Positions 1 through 8,276 of a stretch of 47,190 nucleotides of DNA are shown piece by piece; the first letter of the stretch is position 1; every line of letters starts with the position of its first letter. The notes under the pieces are model-generated. The model was not told the origin of the DNA. It did not search any database and saw nothing but the letters and a program-made list of their open reading frames with translations. The translations under genes and the position numbers were made by a program. The DNA is from an uncultured Mesorhizobium sp. (GTDB lineage Bacteria > Pseudomonadota > Alphaproteobacteria > Rhizobiales > Rhizobiaceae): NCBI GenBank assembly GCA_937958475.1, contig CALFXR010000165.1:1-47190 (forward strand), given 5' to 3'.

Positions 1-48
1 CGGCAATTCGAATATGTCGCGTGATCCGCCTATGAATATCATCGCCAT
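1..48 (-). CDS. N-terminus of a SLOG-like (GGSR) protein, cut by the window edge
   Basis: Only the first 16 codons are present. They read M-A-M-I-F-I-G-G-S-R-D-I-F-E-L-P, and the rest lies beyond position 1. A hydrophobic strand followed by GGSR is the usual opening of small Rossmann-like SLOG/DUF2493 (YspA) proteins. An A/G-rich ribosome-binding stretch (AAAAAGGAGAG) lies just upstream of the ATG at 46-48, which supports a real start. It would be the last gene of the minus-strand backbone block. With so little sequence the family call is an inference. Confidence 0.5.
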   Translation of the reverse strand, partial: MAMIFIGGSRDIFELP

Positions 49-80
49 GGTGACTCTCCTTTTTCCTGCAACGCCCCGCG

Positions 81-132
81 CCTCTGCCCTCCCGCCTCTC
101 CCTCTGGCGTGCGACGACATGGTGCGCTGCGC
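81..132 (-). promoter_or_regulatory. Purine-rich leader motif, copy 1
   Basis: On the minus strand this stretch is a run of GAGG/GGAGG units followed upstream by a GCGCCGGC-like block. Very similar leaders precede the ParB-like gene (13502-13556) and the DUF932 gene (26321-26350). It lies 30-80 bases upstream of the start codon at 48. The repetition in front of three backbone genes suggests a shared 5'-UTR or regulatory element, but the function is unknown. Confidence 0.4.
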
Positions 133-186
133 CGGCTGTCGAGAAGCGACGCGCCGTCGTCGGCGCGTCGCCAAGGAAACCGGCGC

Positions 187-1128
187 TCACGCGCCGGCCT
201 CCGTAAACCGCCAGACCGGGATGCCGAGACGCCGCGCCTTGTCGGACAGGTTTTCGGTGATGCCGGAGCCGGGGAAGACGATCAGCCCGTAGGGCATCAC
301 CGACAGCAGCTGGTCGTTACGTCGGAACGGGGCGGCCTTGGCATGCCGGTTCCAGTCGGGCTTGAAGGCGATCTGCGTGACCTTGCGGTTCTCGGCCCAG
401 CAGGCGGCAATACGCTCGGCGCCGCGCGGGCTGCCGCCGTGCAGCAGCACCATGTCCGGATGTTTCTCGCGGGCCTTGTCGAGCGCGTCCCAGATCCGAT
501 CGTGATCGTTGCAGTCGAGGCCGCCGGCGAAGGCGATCTTGGTGCCGGCGGGCACGAGCACCTCGGTCTCGGCGTGCCGGCGGGCGGCGAGGAAGTCGCG
601 GGAGTCGATCACCGCCGACGTCATCGCCTGATGGTTGACCTTGGATCCGGTGCGCGGCCGCCATGCCGATCCGGTTTGGGCCTCGTAGAGGTCGGCGGCC
701 TCGTCGCGCATGATTTCCAGCACGTTGCGGCGCTCGATATAGGTGATGCCCTCGGCTGTGAGCCGTTCCAGCTCGACGGACTTCACCTCCGAGCCGTCCT
801 GCTCGCTCTGGCTTGAACGCTGCGCCTCCTCGTTGCGGTCGAGGTTGCGGGCGACACGCTCGGCTGCGCGGTGGAAGACGTTCACGAAGGACCAGAGCAG
901 GTCGTCGAGATCGGGTTCGAGCCGGGTGTCACCGAGCATGCCGGCGAAGGTGTCGACGATTCCCGCAAGCCCGGCGCGGATCACCTCATCGTCGGGCAGC
1001 GGTCGGGGGTCCGGCTCGTCCTGATGCGGTCGGTGGCCGTACATCTGCAGCTCGAGGATGACGCGGTCGGTCGGCGAGGAGGCGTGGTAGGGCTCGTAGG
1101 CGTCGTCGAAGGGAAGCTCGTAGGTCAT
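187..1128 (-). CDS. DUF2493 (SLOG superfamily) domain protein
   Basis: The product is 313 residues. The N-terminal half (about 1-190) is acidic and unrecognised. The C-terminal third is a DUF2493/YspA-type Rossmann domain: the strand IAFAGG at about 220, then HGGSPRGAERIA, and IVFPGSGITENL near the end. SLOG domains bind nucleotides or their derivatives and may sense or cleave them; the substrate here is unknown. The start at 1128 is preferred over an upstream in-frame ATG because GGAGACACGCC sits directly before it and the upstream residues look like non-coding GC-rich sequence. Genes like this are common on Rhizobiales plasmids beside the strawberry-notch gene. The 246 bases between this gene and the Toprim gene hold nothing I recognise. 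Confidence 0.8.
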   Translation of the reverse strand: MTYELPFDDAYEPYHASSPTDRVILELQMYGHRPHQDEPDPRPLPDDEVIRAGLAGIVDTFAGMLGDTRLEPDLDDLLWSFVNVFHRAAERVARNLDRNEEAQRSSQSEQDGSEVKSVELERLTAEGITYIERRNVLEIMRDEAADLYEAQTGSAWRPRTGSKVNHQAMTSAVIDSRDFLAARRHAETEVLVPAGTKIAFAGGLDCNDHDRIWDALDKAREKHPDMVLLHGGSPRGAERIAACWAENRKVTQIAFKPDWNRHAKAAPFRRNDQLLSVMPYGLIVFPGSGITENLSDKARRLGIPVWRFTEAGA

Positions 1129-1374
1129 GGCGTGTCTCCGTCGGTTGTGGCCGCACCCATCGCGGCCTGACAGCGCATCCCGGCCGCGCCCCGGGCGCGG
1201 CCGCACCGAAGGCCGGAGCGAAGCGGAGGACGGCGCAGCCGTTGCGGCCGTGATCGGGGGGTGGCAGGGATCGCCTCTCAGGCAGGCCGCGGGCGCGGCC
1301 TCTCCGGCAGACTGCCGCCATGGCCGTGAAGTTTCCGGTGACGCCGGCTCTGCCCGCCTGTCGGCGAGCGCCAT

Positions 1375-2424
1375 TCATCCGGACGGAGGTAAGAGACTGG
1401 CATCCTCCGGGACGAGCTGATCGCTGAGCCATGCCGCGAGATGGGTCGGGCCGAGATGGCGCAGATCGTCGTTAAAGTCACCGAGCTGCGGCCGCAGCGC
1501 CAGAGCGAGGATCCCGGCCTCACCTGCGCGCTGACTGAGGCGTTCGATGCCGTGCCGGCCGGCGGCGTCGGCATCGGCCGCGATGTAGAGGCGACGGCAG
1601 CCAGGCGGGAAGGTGAGGCCGGCGAGGTGATTGGCCGAGGTGGCGGCGGCCACCGGCAGCGCCGGCATCGCCGTGCGGAGCGAGGCCATCGTCTCAAAAC
1701 CCTCGCCGGCGGCAATGACCGGAACGGGCGTGCCGGGATCGAGGCCGAGCCAGATGCCATTGCCCAGGAGATGACCGAGCGAGCGTCGGGGATCGGCGAT
1801 CTGCGCCTTGCCGTTGCCGTCCGGAGCGAGCCAGGTGCGCTGGAGGCCGGTGATGCGTCCGTCCAAACTGGTGACGGCCGCGATCAATGCGGGCAGAGTC
1901 TGCGTCTCGCCGGTCACGAGATCCCGGTAGTAGCAGCCTGGGTGGAAGCGCAGGGCGCGCTCATGAGCTGTCAAGAGAATGCCGCGGCCGGCGAGATAGC
2001 GTTCGGCCAGCGTGCCGGTGACCGGCTTCGACATGGCGAACAGGCGGCGCGCGGCGTCAGGGGAGCCGCGGGTCGCGGCGGGCTGGCACTGGATACCGCA
2101 TGATCGGGACTGGGGTTCTGGCCGTGGGATGGCGAGGAAGCGATGCGCTTCATCGGCAACCTCACGGAATCCGATCAGGCCGCAGCTCGCTTCGATAACG
2201 TCGAGCAGGTCGCCATATTCGGCCGTCGCCTCGTCGACCCACTTACCGGCCGGACCTTTGGCATTGGCCCTCAGCCGCACATGCATGGAGCGGCCGCGCG
2301 TGTTGCGAACATCGCCGACGATCCAGTGGTTGCCGGAGCGATGACCGTTGGAGAGATATTCGCGGCACACCGCTTCGGCTTGATCGCCAAGGCGGCGCGC
2401 CAGCTCGGAGGCCGAGCCAGTCAT
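1375..2424 (-). CDS. DUF7146/Toprim domain protein, plasmid primase-like
   Basis: The product is 349 residues. A DUF7146-type N-terminal half has the motif HVRLRANAKGPAGKW near 48-62. A Toprim domain follows, with the acidic residue of AAGEGFET at about 238-245 and the DxD motif in ADADAAG at 283-289. Toprim folds occur in primases, topoisomerases and OLD nucleases and bind Mg2+ for phosphotransfer. There is no helicase domain and no CHC2 zinc finger, so it is more likely a plasmid primase-like or DNA-processing protein than DnaG. GGAGG lies 5 bases before the ATG. The upstream strawberry-notch gene stops only 12 bases away, so the two are probably co-transcribed. Confidence 0.8.
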   Translation of the reverse strand: MTGSASELARRLGDQAEAVCREYLSNGHRSGNHWIVGDVRNTRGRSMHVRLRANAKGPAGKWVDEATAEYGDLLDVIEASCGLIGFREVADEAHRFLAIPRPEPQSRSCGIQCQPAATRGSPDAARRLFAMSKPVTGTLAERYLAGRGILLTAHERALRFHPGCYYRDLVTGETQTLPALIAAVTSLDGRITGLQRTWLAPDGNGKAQIADPRRSLGHLLGNGIWLGLDPGTPVPVIAAGEGFETMASLRTAMPALPVAAATSANHLAGLTFPPGCRRLYIAADADAAGRHGIERLSQRAGEAGILALALRPQLGDFNDDLRHLGPTHLAAWLSDQLVPEDASLLPPSG

Positions 2425-2436
2425 GGTCGCCTCCGT

Positions 2437-5400
2437 TCACGCTGCTGCCGTGCGGTCGGTAACCCCGACCAGCGTGTGGCGATCGAGAAGCGAGGCAAGG
2501 ATGGCGCAGCCTTGTCCGCCGGTCGGAATGAATAGCCTGAGCTTCCAGGAGATGATCTCGGAGATCAGGCCCAGCGCCTTCAGGCGCGGCACCATCGCGT
2601 CGGTGAAGCCGATCAGCTCGACGCGGTAGTCGTTCATGACCCGGCTGCGGCGCAGGATCAGGCCTTCGGCAAGCTGCAGTCCGATCCGCCCATCGACTAG
2701 CCCGGTCCAGGCCTCCTCTGGTGCCAACGTCGGCACATTGTCGATGCCGAGATTGCGCAGCATGGTCGCGACCTGCGTCGGCGCGATGTGACGGCCGATG
2801 ATGCGTTCGCCGGCGTCGGTCTGGATGCGGTAGACCTGGCAATCATGGTCAGGCAGACGCCGCCAGATCGGCAGAAGCAGGCCGGTGACAATGTGGAAGG
2901 TGCTGGTGGTGAACTCCGGAACCGCAGCCACTTCGGCGTTCCAGAGTTCACAGAACAGCTTTCGGTCCGTCGGCTGCCAATGAGTCTCAGCAAGGGCGTC
3001 GAGACCGAACCGCAGTTCGTCGGTGGGCCGAAGCAGGCGCACGCGGTGCTCTATCGCGCCGTCGTCGAGCATCAGGCTTGCGGTCGGCAACTGGATCGCC
3101 GCGCGGCCCGACCGTGTGTTGACCAGCAGGATCGATTGCGGCTCCGCGCGGGCGATCGCCAGCGCGTCGGCCAGGTCGAGTGGACGAATGCGGTCCTTGC
3201 GCGCGACGGTCAGCACATGTGACTGCGCGCCCGACACCGGATGCGTGTAGACGGTGCGACGATCGGTGACGACGATGCTCTCCGCCGTGATCGTTTCCAG
3301 ACCCTTGTCGTAGCTGCCGGCGGCAATAGCGCCCTCGACCTTCGCCGCCATCAGCTGCTCGAACACTTCGAACAGCAGATTCTGGGTTTCGATGCGTAGC
3401 GCCAACAGCCGGTTGAGCCATGTCGTGATCGGCGGCAGCTCGTCGCGCAGTCCGCCTTCGTCCGTAGTTAGCGACAAGCCGGTGACCGCCTCGAAGGTCG
3501 TGAGCGAGCAACCATCGATCTTGCCCTGGTGCAGCAGCCAGTAGAACTGGCGTAGTGCGGCGCGGGCATAGGGGCTTTCCAGATTGTCTTCGGACCGGAA
3601 CAGCCCTGCGCCGCCGGTCTGGCGCTGGCCGCGCGTGATCGCGCCCAACGTGTCGAGCCGTCGGGCGATGGTCGACAGGAAGCGCTTGCCGGCTTTTACG
3701 TTTGCGGCCATCGGCCGAAACAGCGGTGGCTGCGCCTGGTTCGTGCGATGAGTGCGTCCGAGACCCTGGACGGCGTTGTCCGCGCGCCAGCCGGCTTCGA
3801 GCAGATAGTGCTTGCGCAGCCTCTGGTTCCTGACCCCGAGATCCGCATGATATGAGCGGCCGGTACCACCAGCGTCCGAGAAGACCAGGACGCTCTTGTC
3901 GTCATCCATGAAGGCCTGCGTCTCGGCGAGATTGGCCGAAGCGGGGCGGTTCTCGACCGCCAGCCGGGCGATGCCGTCTCGGCCGGTCTTTCTGACGATG
4001 CGCCGTGAGCGCCCGGTCACCTCGGCGACAGTATCCGTACCAAAATGGTGGATGATTTGATCGAGCGCGCTGCCGACCGGCGGCAACGAGGCCAGCCTCT
4101 CGATCATCTCGTCGCGCCGGCGAACTGCCTCGCGGCACTGGACCGGGTTACCGTCCACATCATGCACGGGCCGCGAAGTGACGTTGCCCTCGGCGTCGGA
4201 ATACTCCTCGAACAACTGCGTCGGGAAGGAATGCATCAGGTACCCACCGACATATTCGCGCGGAGTCACATCGACATGCAGGTCGGACCATTCCTCGGTC
4301 GGGATTTCCGCCAGCCGCCGTTCCATCAAGGCCTCACCGGTCGAGACGATCTGCACCACTCCCGAATGACCATCGGCGCGGTCATGCTCGATCGCTCCGA
4401 TCAGCGTCGGCGTCATCATTGAGGTGATCAGATGGCTGAAGAAGCGCTGCTTGGTGCTTTCGAAGGCGGAGCGCGCCGCCGCCTTGGCGTTGCGATTCAG
4501 CGTGCCGGTTTCGCTCGTAATGTTCGCTGCTTCGAGCGCCGCGGTCAGATTGTTGTGGATGACCTGGAAGGCGTCCGCGTAAGCATTGTAGATGCGAATC
4601 TGCTCGTCAGTCAGTTTGTGTTCGAGGAGGTCGTATTCGACGCCGTCATAGGAGAGCGAGCGCGACGTGTAGAGCCCGAGTGATTTGAGGTCGCGGGCGA
4701 GCACTTCCATTGCTGCCACGCCACCATCCTCGATCGCCGCGACGAACTCGGCGCGATTGGCGAAGGGAAAATCCTCGCTGCCCCAGATGCCGAGGCGCTG
4801 CGCATAGGCGAGGTTCTCGACGGCGGTGGCGCCGGTGGCGGAGACATAGACGATCCGGGCGTCGGGCAGCGCATGCTGCAGGCGCAGGCCCGCCCTGCCC
4901 TGCTGCGATGGCGAGACGTCGCCGCGCTCGCTTTTGCCGCCGGCGGCATTGGCCATCGCGTGGGCTTCGTCGAAGACGATGACGCCATCAAAATCCTTCC
5001 TCACCCAATCCAGAATCTGGGCGATCCGGGACTTCTTGCCCTCGCGCTCCTGCGAGCGCAACGTCGCGTAGGTGGTGAAGAGGATGCCTTCGGCAAGGCG
5101 GATCGGCGTGCCCTGCCGATAGCGCGAGAGCGGCTGGACGAGAAGACGCTCCTGGCCGAGTGCTGCCCAGTCGCGCTGGGCATCTTCGAGCAGCTTGTCC
5201 GATTTCGATATCCAGATCGCTCGGCGTCGGCCCTGCAGCCAGTTGTCCAGAATGATGCCGGCAACCTGTCGCCCCTTGCCGCAGCCGGTGCCGTCGCCGA
5301 GGAACCACCCACGGCGGAAACGAACCGCGTTCTCGGCGCCTTGGGGGGCGGCCGACACGACATCGCAGGTCTCGTCGACCGCCCAGGCTCCGGCGAGATG

Positions 5401-6894
5401 GCCGGAATGCGCCTCCCCGGCATAGATCACACTTTCGATCTGGGCGTCGGACAGCAGACCCTCGTCGATGATCGCATCCGGCAGCAGGGGCCGGTAGGAC
5501 GGCTTCGGCGGCGCGACCGCGGCCATGGCGGCTGACTGCACGAGCGGTGTCGGATGCGGTTTGGCCCGCGGAATGTCGATCGACTGCAACGCATAGGGCT
5601 CGTAGATCGTGTCGGTGAGCCGGCCACCCTCCTCCGGCATCCAGTCGCGCAGTTCATAGGCAAGCGGAACGGCAGGCGTGGCGTCAGGCACAACTGGTCG
5701 AGTGGGCTTCGCCCGGGCAACCGGACGGGCCGGTCGGAAAGTCTTCGCAAGGGACGCCGCGCCTGCGGCGGGTGCGGCACGCCCCGCGGATCGAGCTGCC
5801 ATCTGCATCGTGGCGTTGCGCAGGATGCCATTCGACAGGGCGCCGATCGAGTCCGGAAAGCCGCCCGGTGTGCGGGGCGGCAGATCGGAGATGCACGATA
5901 GCAGTGTTTCGACATCTGGGACCTTGCCCGGCGAAACTACGAATCCGGACGGGTCGGACGCTGGCGTCTTGTCGATGATCGTCAGGCGGGTTTCGGCGGT
6001 GGTGCCATGGCGAGCATAGACACGGCCGTCGATCGCCGCGGTGAAGACGACCCTGCCTTGCTGCTGAAGCCGCTCGAAGGCGGGCCGCCACTTGGGATTT
6101 TCGGGGGAAAGCCCGGTGCCGGTGATGGCGACAAGTCGCCCGCCGGGACGCAGACGGGCAAAGGCCGAAGATACGTGCCGCCATGCCGCATCGGCGACAT
6201 GGCCGTCGACATAGGCGCCGACGGTGAAGGGTGGATTCATCAGAACGACGGAGGGCTCGATGGCGGCATCGAGATGATCGTCGATATGAGCGGCGTCGTA
6301 CCGGAAGACCGGAGCGCGCGGGAACAGCAGACCGAGCAGATCGGCCCGCGTGGCGGCGAGCTCGTTGAGGGCGAGTGAAGCCCGGGCAATTTCGGCATGA
6401 ACGGCGAGAAGGCCGGTGCCGGCCGAGGGTTCGAGAACGAGATCCGAAGATGAGATCACGGCGGCGCGGGCGGTGACGAAGGCGAGCGGCAGCGGCGTCG
6501 ACAGCTGCTGCATGGCCTGGCTCTCATCGGAGCGCCGTGTGTGGGTGGGAGCAAGATCGGCGATGCGTTTCATCATCGCCAGTGTCGCCTCGGGCGAGGT
6601 CGACCGGGACAGGATCGCCGAGCCGAAGCGGTGCAGAAATAGAACCTGGGCGGCCTCGAGCGCCTCATAGGCGTCCTTCCAGACCCAGAATCCCTGGGCA
6701 TCGGTCCCGCCGAAGCTCTCGGTCATGCTCGCGCGTAGCGCCGCGGTCGTGATGGGCTTGCCCTGTTCGAGAAAGGGCAAGAGCGACGCTGCCGCCTGGT
6801 GGATCGCCCGGGCGGTGTCGATGGCGTGGGATGCCGGCGCGGTCAAGGGAGCGACCGTCCGGGCGACGGTCAACGTGGTCGTGACAATGTTCAT
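2437..6894 (-). CDS. Methyltransferase/strawberry-notch helicase fusion, DarB-like
   Basis: The product is a very large 1485-residue cytoplasmic protein. Residues about 130-310 form a class I SAM-dependent methyltransferase with motif I EPSAGTG (155-161) and the adenine-N6 catalytic motif NPPF (220-223). A proline-rich linker follows (370-460). Then comes a strawberry-notch SF2 ATPase with Walker A GDGTGCGKG (533-541), DEAH (642-645), SAT (684-686), GGTGRS (1008-1013) and motif VI QGLGRTHRTNQ (1042-1052). The last 400 residues are the family-specific C-terminal part. The MTase-helicase layout resembles phage P1 DarB, which shields incoming DNA from type I restriction. That suggests an antirestriction or DNA-modification role during transfer, but this is inference. 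All catalytic motifs look intact. Confidence 0.85.
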   Translation of the reverse strand: MNIVTTTLTVARTVAPLTAPASHAIDTARAIHQAAASLLPFLEQGKPITTAALRASMTESFGGTDAQGFWVWKDAYEALEAAQVLFLHRFGSAILSRSTSPEATLAMMKRIADLAPTHTRRSDESQAMQQLSTPLPLAFVTARAAVISSSDLVLEPSAGTGLLAVHAEIARASLALNELAATRADLLGLLFPRAPVFRYDAAHIDDHLDAAIEPSVVLMNPPFTVGAYVDGHVADAAWRHVSSAFARLRPGGRLVAITGTGLSPENPKWRPAFERLQQQGRVVFTAAIDGRVYARHGTTAETRLTIIDKTPASDPSGFVVSPGKVPDVETLLSCISDLPPRTPGGFPDSIGALSNGILRNATMQMAARSAGRAAPAAGAASLAKTFRPARPVARAKPTRPVVPDATPAVPLAYELRDWMPEEGGRLTDTIYEPYALQSIDIPRAKPHPTPLVQSAAMAAVAPPKPSYRPLLPDAIIDEGLLSDAQIESVIYAGEAHSGHLAGAWAVDETCDVVSAAPQGAENAVRFRRGWFLGDGTGCGKGRQVAGIILDNWLQGRRRAIWISKSDKLLEDAQRDWAALGQERLLVQPLSRYRQGTPIRLAEGILFTTYATLRSQEREGKKSRIAQILDWVRKDFDGVIVFDEAHAMANAAGGKSERGDVSPSQQGRAGLRLQHALPDARIVYVSATGATAVENLAYAQRLGIWGSEDFPFANRAEFVAAIEDGGVAAMEVLARDLKSLGLYTSRSLSYDGVEYDLLEHKLTDEQIRIYNAYADAFQVIHNNLTAALEAANITSETGTLNRNAKAAARSAFESTKQRFFSHLITSMMTPTLIGAIEHDRADGHSGVVQIVSTGEALMERRLAEIPTEEWSDLHVDVTPREYVGGYLMHSFPTQLFEEYSDAEGNVTSRPVHDVDGNPVQCREAVRRRDEMIERLASLPPVGSALDQIIHHFGTDTVAEVTGRSRRIVRKTGRDGIARLAVENRPASANLAETQAFMDDDKSVLVFSDAGGTGRSYHADLGVRNQRLRKHYLLEAGWRADNAVQGLGRTHRTNQAQPPLFRPMAANVKAGKRFLSTIARRLDTLGAITRGQRQTGGAGLFRSEDNLESPYARAALRQFYWLLHQGKIDGCSLTTFEAVTGLSLTTDEGGLRDELPPITTWLNRLLALRIETQNLLFEVFEQLMAAKVEGAIAAGSYDKGLETITAESIVVTDRRTVYTHPVSGAQSHVLTVARKDRIRPLDLADALAIARAEPQSILLVNTRSGRAAIQLPTASLMLDDGAIEHRVRLLRPTDELRFGLDALAETHWQPTDRKLFCELWNAEVAAVPEFTTSTFHIVTGLLLPIWRRLPDHDCQVYRIQTDAGERIIGRHIAPTQVATMLRNLGIDNVPTLAPEEAWTGLVDGRIGLQLAEGLILRRSRVMNDYRVELIGFTDAMVPRLKALGLISEIISWKLRLFIPTGGQGCAILASLLDRHTLVGVTDRTAAA

Positions 6895-7245
6895 GGAGAT
6901 GTCCTTCGAGCGAGAGTGTGCGCCCAGCCGGCGCGCGCTCTGCGCCCCGGCAAGGCCGCACTCCTCCCGGCCCCGCTCTCCCTCCAGCGACGTGGACGAA
7001 GAGAAGCCAAAGGAATCTCTTGAGAAATTTGCTACATGAGGGCTCGGTCAGGCGAGCGTGTCTGTAGGACATCGCGGTTGATGTCTCGCGCCTCGACTAA
7101 GAAGCCGTTGAGCTGACGGCATAAAGCATGCTCACGGCGAATACCGTTGACCGGAAGCTGTTGCGAGGTGGACGGCTGCGCCTGACCGAAGTACACGACC
7201 CCTAGATCCTCGCAAAAGGATCGATTTTCACCAAGGAACGTGACT
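6895..7245. other. 350-base region with no recognised gene
   Basis: The first 100 bases are the GC-rich leader of the strawberry-notch gene, with AAGGACATCTCC just before its ATG. The remaining 250 bases are less GC-rich and have no convincing open frame on either strand. The last part, just before 7246, holds an A-rich stretch and an AAGGAA ribosome-binding site for the small plus-strand gene. A minus-strand frame across 7032-7487 is a shadow of that gene. Confidence 0.5.
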
Positions 7246-7614
7246 ATGAAACGGCCCACGCGACCTTTCGTCGTGGAAGTGAAGAAGAAGCGCGGCAGTC
7301 CCGCAAAACCGCGGTCGATCTGGGGCGATCTGGACCTCTCGGCTTTGGCGGCCGAACCTTTTGCCGCTACCGAGTTGACCTCTGAGCCGGTCGGGAACGA
7401 TCCCGCTCCGGCTGTCAAGGTTGATCGCGCGCGCAATGCCGGCTCTGCCATCGAATCACCATCGGAAGACCGTGATACGTATGCCATTGCCGATGGAAAC
7501 CATGCCGAAGCGCAACGCGCTGAGGTCGAGACGGAAGGCGCTGTAGAGGAGATGCTCGAGCGTGGGCGGCTTCTCGGCGGACAGGTCCGCGAAGGTGATG
7601 ATGTTGGGGCGTAA
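7246..7614 (+). CDS. Hypothetical KRPTRPF protein, probably truncated with a foreign tail
   Basis: The first 30 or so residues (MKRPTRPFVVEVKKKRG, then SIWGDLDLSALAAE) look like genuine basic, conserved protein. AAGGAA lies 7 bases before the ATG at 7246; a GTG at 7240 is a weaker alternative. From about residue 95 the frame runs antisense over the PP-loop fragment at 7552-7680, so the last 20-25 residues are probably read-through of unrelated DNA. It is the only plus-strand gene in the first 18 kb and is out of place in a minus-strand backbone. I do not know its function. Confidence 0.5.
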   Translation: MKRPTRPFVVEVKKKRGSPAKPRSIWGDLDLSALAAEPFAATELTSEPVGNDPAPAVKVDRARNAGSAIESPSEDRDTYAIADGNHAEAQRAEVETEGAVEEMLERGRLLGGQVREGDDVGA

Positions 7615-7680
7615 GCTGTCCTGTTTCAGGGCAACCAGCATCGCGGTGGAATCAACGCCGGCGCCGTAGCAGACGGCCAT
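7456..7680 (-). pseudogene. N-terminal fragment of a PAPS-reductase-like PP-loop protein
   Basis: From the ATG at 7680 the minus strand reads MAVCYGAGVDSTAMLVALK, then about 20 residues ending in a KPPTLEH motif. The AGVDST segment is the PP-loop (SGGxDS-like) that binds ATP in the adenine nucleotide alpha-hydrolase/PAPS reductase (DndC-like) superfamily. After about 43 residues (near 7552) the similarity ends. The frame continues to a stop at 7456 antisense to the KRPTRPF gene. Full-length relatives are several hundred residues long, so this is a broken gene whose 3' part was removed or replaced. Confidence 0.6.
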
Positions 7681-7804
7681 GAGACGGTCCCCAAGTGCGG
7701 TCTGCAGCCGATGGCGTTGTCGGTGGGTGAGCGACACAAAGGACCTCGTTACCAGCGGTCGATGCCGACGAGCATCGGATGGGAAGTCACGGCAGCATCG
7801 TGGA

Positions 7805-8185
7805 TCATGGCGCGCTCCCCTCATCAGCGGCGGTCGTGTCTGGAGTGGCGCCGGCGTCTGTCTTGTGCTGTTCGAACCAGGCGTCGAACTCGGCCCGGCG
7901 GCGTGCGCGCGTTTGCCGGGCAACTTCCGGTAGCTTGCGCGTGGGAACCTCGGCGAGCCGATCGGCGGCGGCTTCGATGGAGGACAGACTCAGATAGCGC
8001 TGCAGATTGGCAGCGAGGCGGGCATTCTTGCGGGAACGTCGCAGGATCACCGTCGCCACCTCGTCGCCATCATGGTTCTCGAAGCAATTGTCAAAGGCGC
8101 GGGTCGGGCGTCGTCTGTAGGCGATAACCTTTGCCGCATAGTTGACGCGACCCCGGAAGTTTTCCGGATCATTCAGGCGTGACAT
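7805..8185 (-). CDS. Conserved hypothetical protein, 126 residues
   Basis: A small charged, arginine-rich soluble protein. It opens MSRLNDPENFRGRVNYAAKV, has a central basic helix (RRSRKNARLAANLQRYL), and ends in an acidic, Ala/Thr-rich tail after residue 105. No signal peptide, membrane segment or known domain is visible. GGGAGAAACCAC precedes the ATG at 8185. It sits between the broken PP-loop gene and the terminator at 8231-8251. The absence of any other frame with comparable codon periodicity supports it as real. Confidence 0.6.
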   Translation of the reverse strand: MSRLNDPENFRGRVNYAAKVIAYRRRPTRAFDNCFENHDGDEVATVILRRSRKNARLAANLQRYLSLSSIEAAADRLAEVPTRKLPEVARQTRARRRAEFDAWFEQHKTDAGATPDTTAADEGSAP

Positions 8186-8230
8186 GTGGTTTCTCCCTGT
8201 CTGGGGCCGGGTACGTAGCCCAAAAAATGC

Positions 8231-8251
8231 AAAAGCCCGGCGAGGCCGGGC
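8231..8251 (-). terminator. Rho-independent terminator, minus strand
   Basis: GCCCGGC (8235-8241), a 3-base loop and GCCGGGC (8245-8251) form a strong stem. On the minus strand it is followed by TTTTGCATTTTTT. It lies 26 bases past the stop of the 8277-9053 gene, so it ends that transcription unit. Confidence 0.8.
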
Positions 8252-8276
8252 ATCGATGAGATATCAAGCGATGCGG

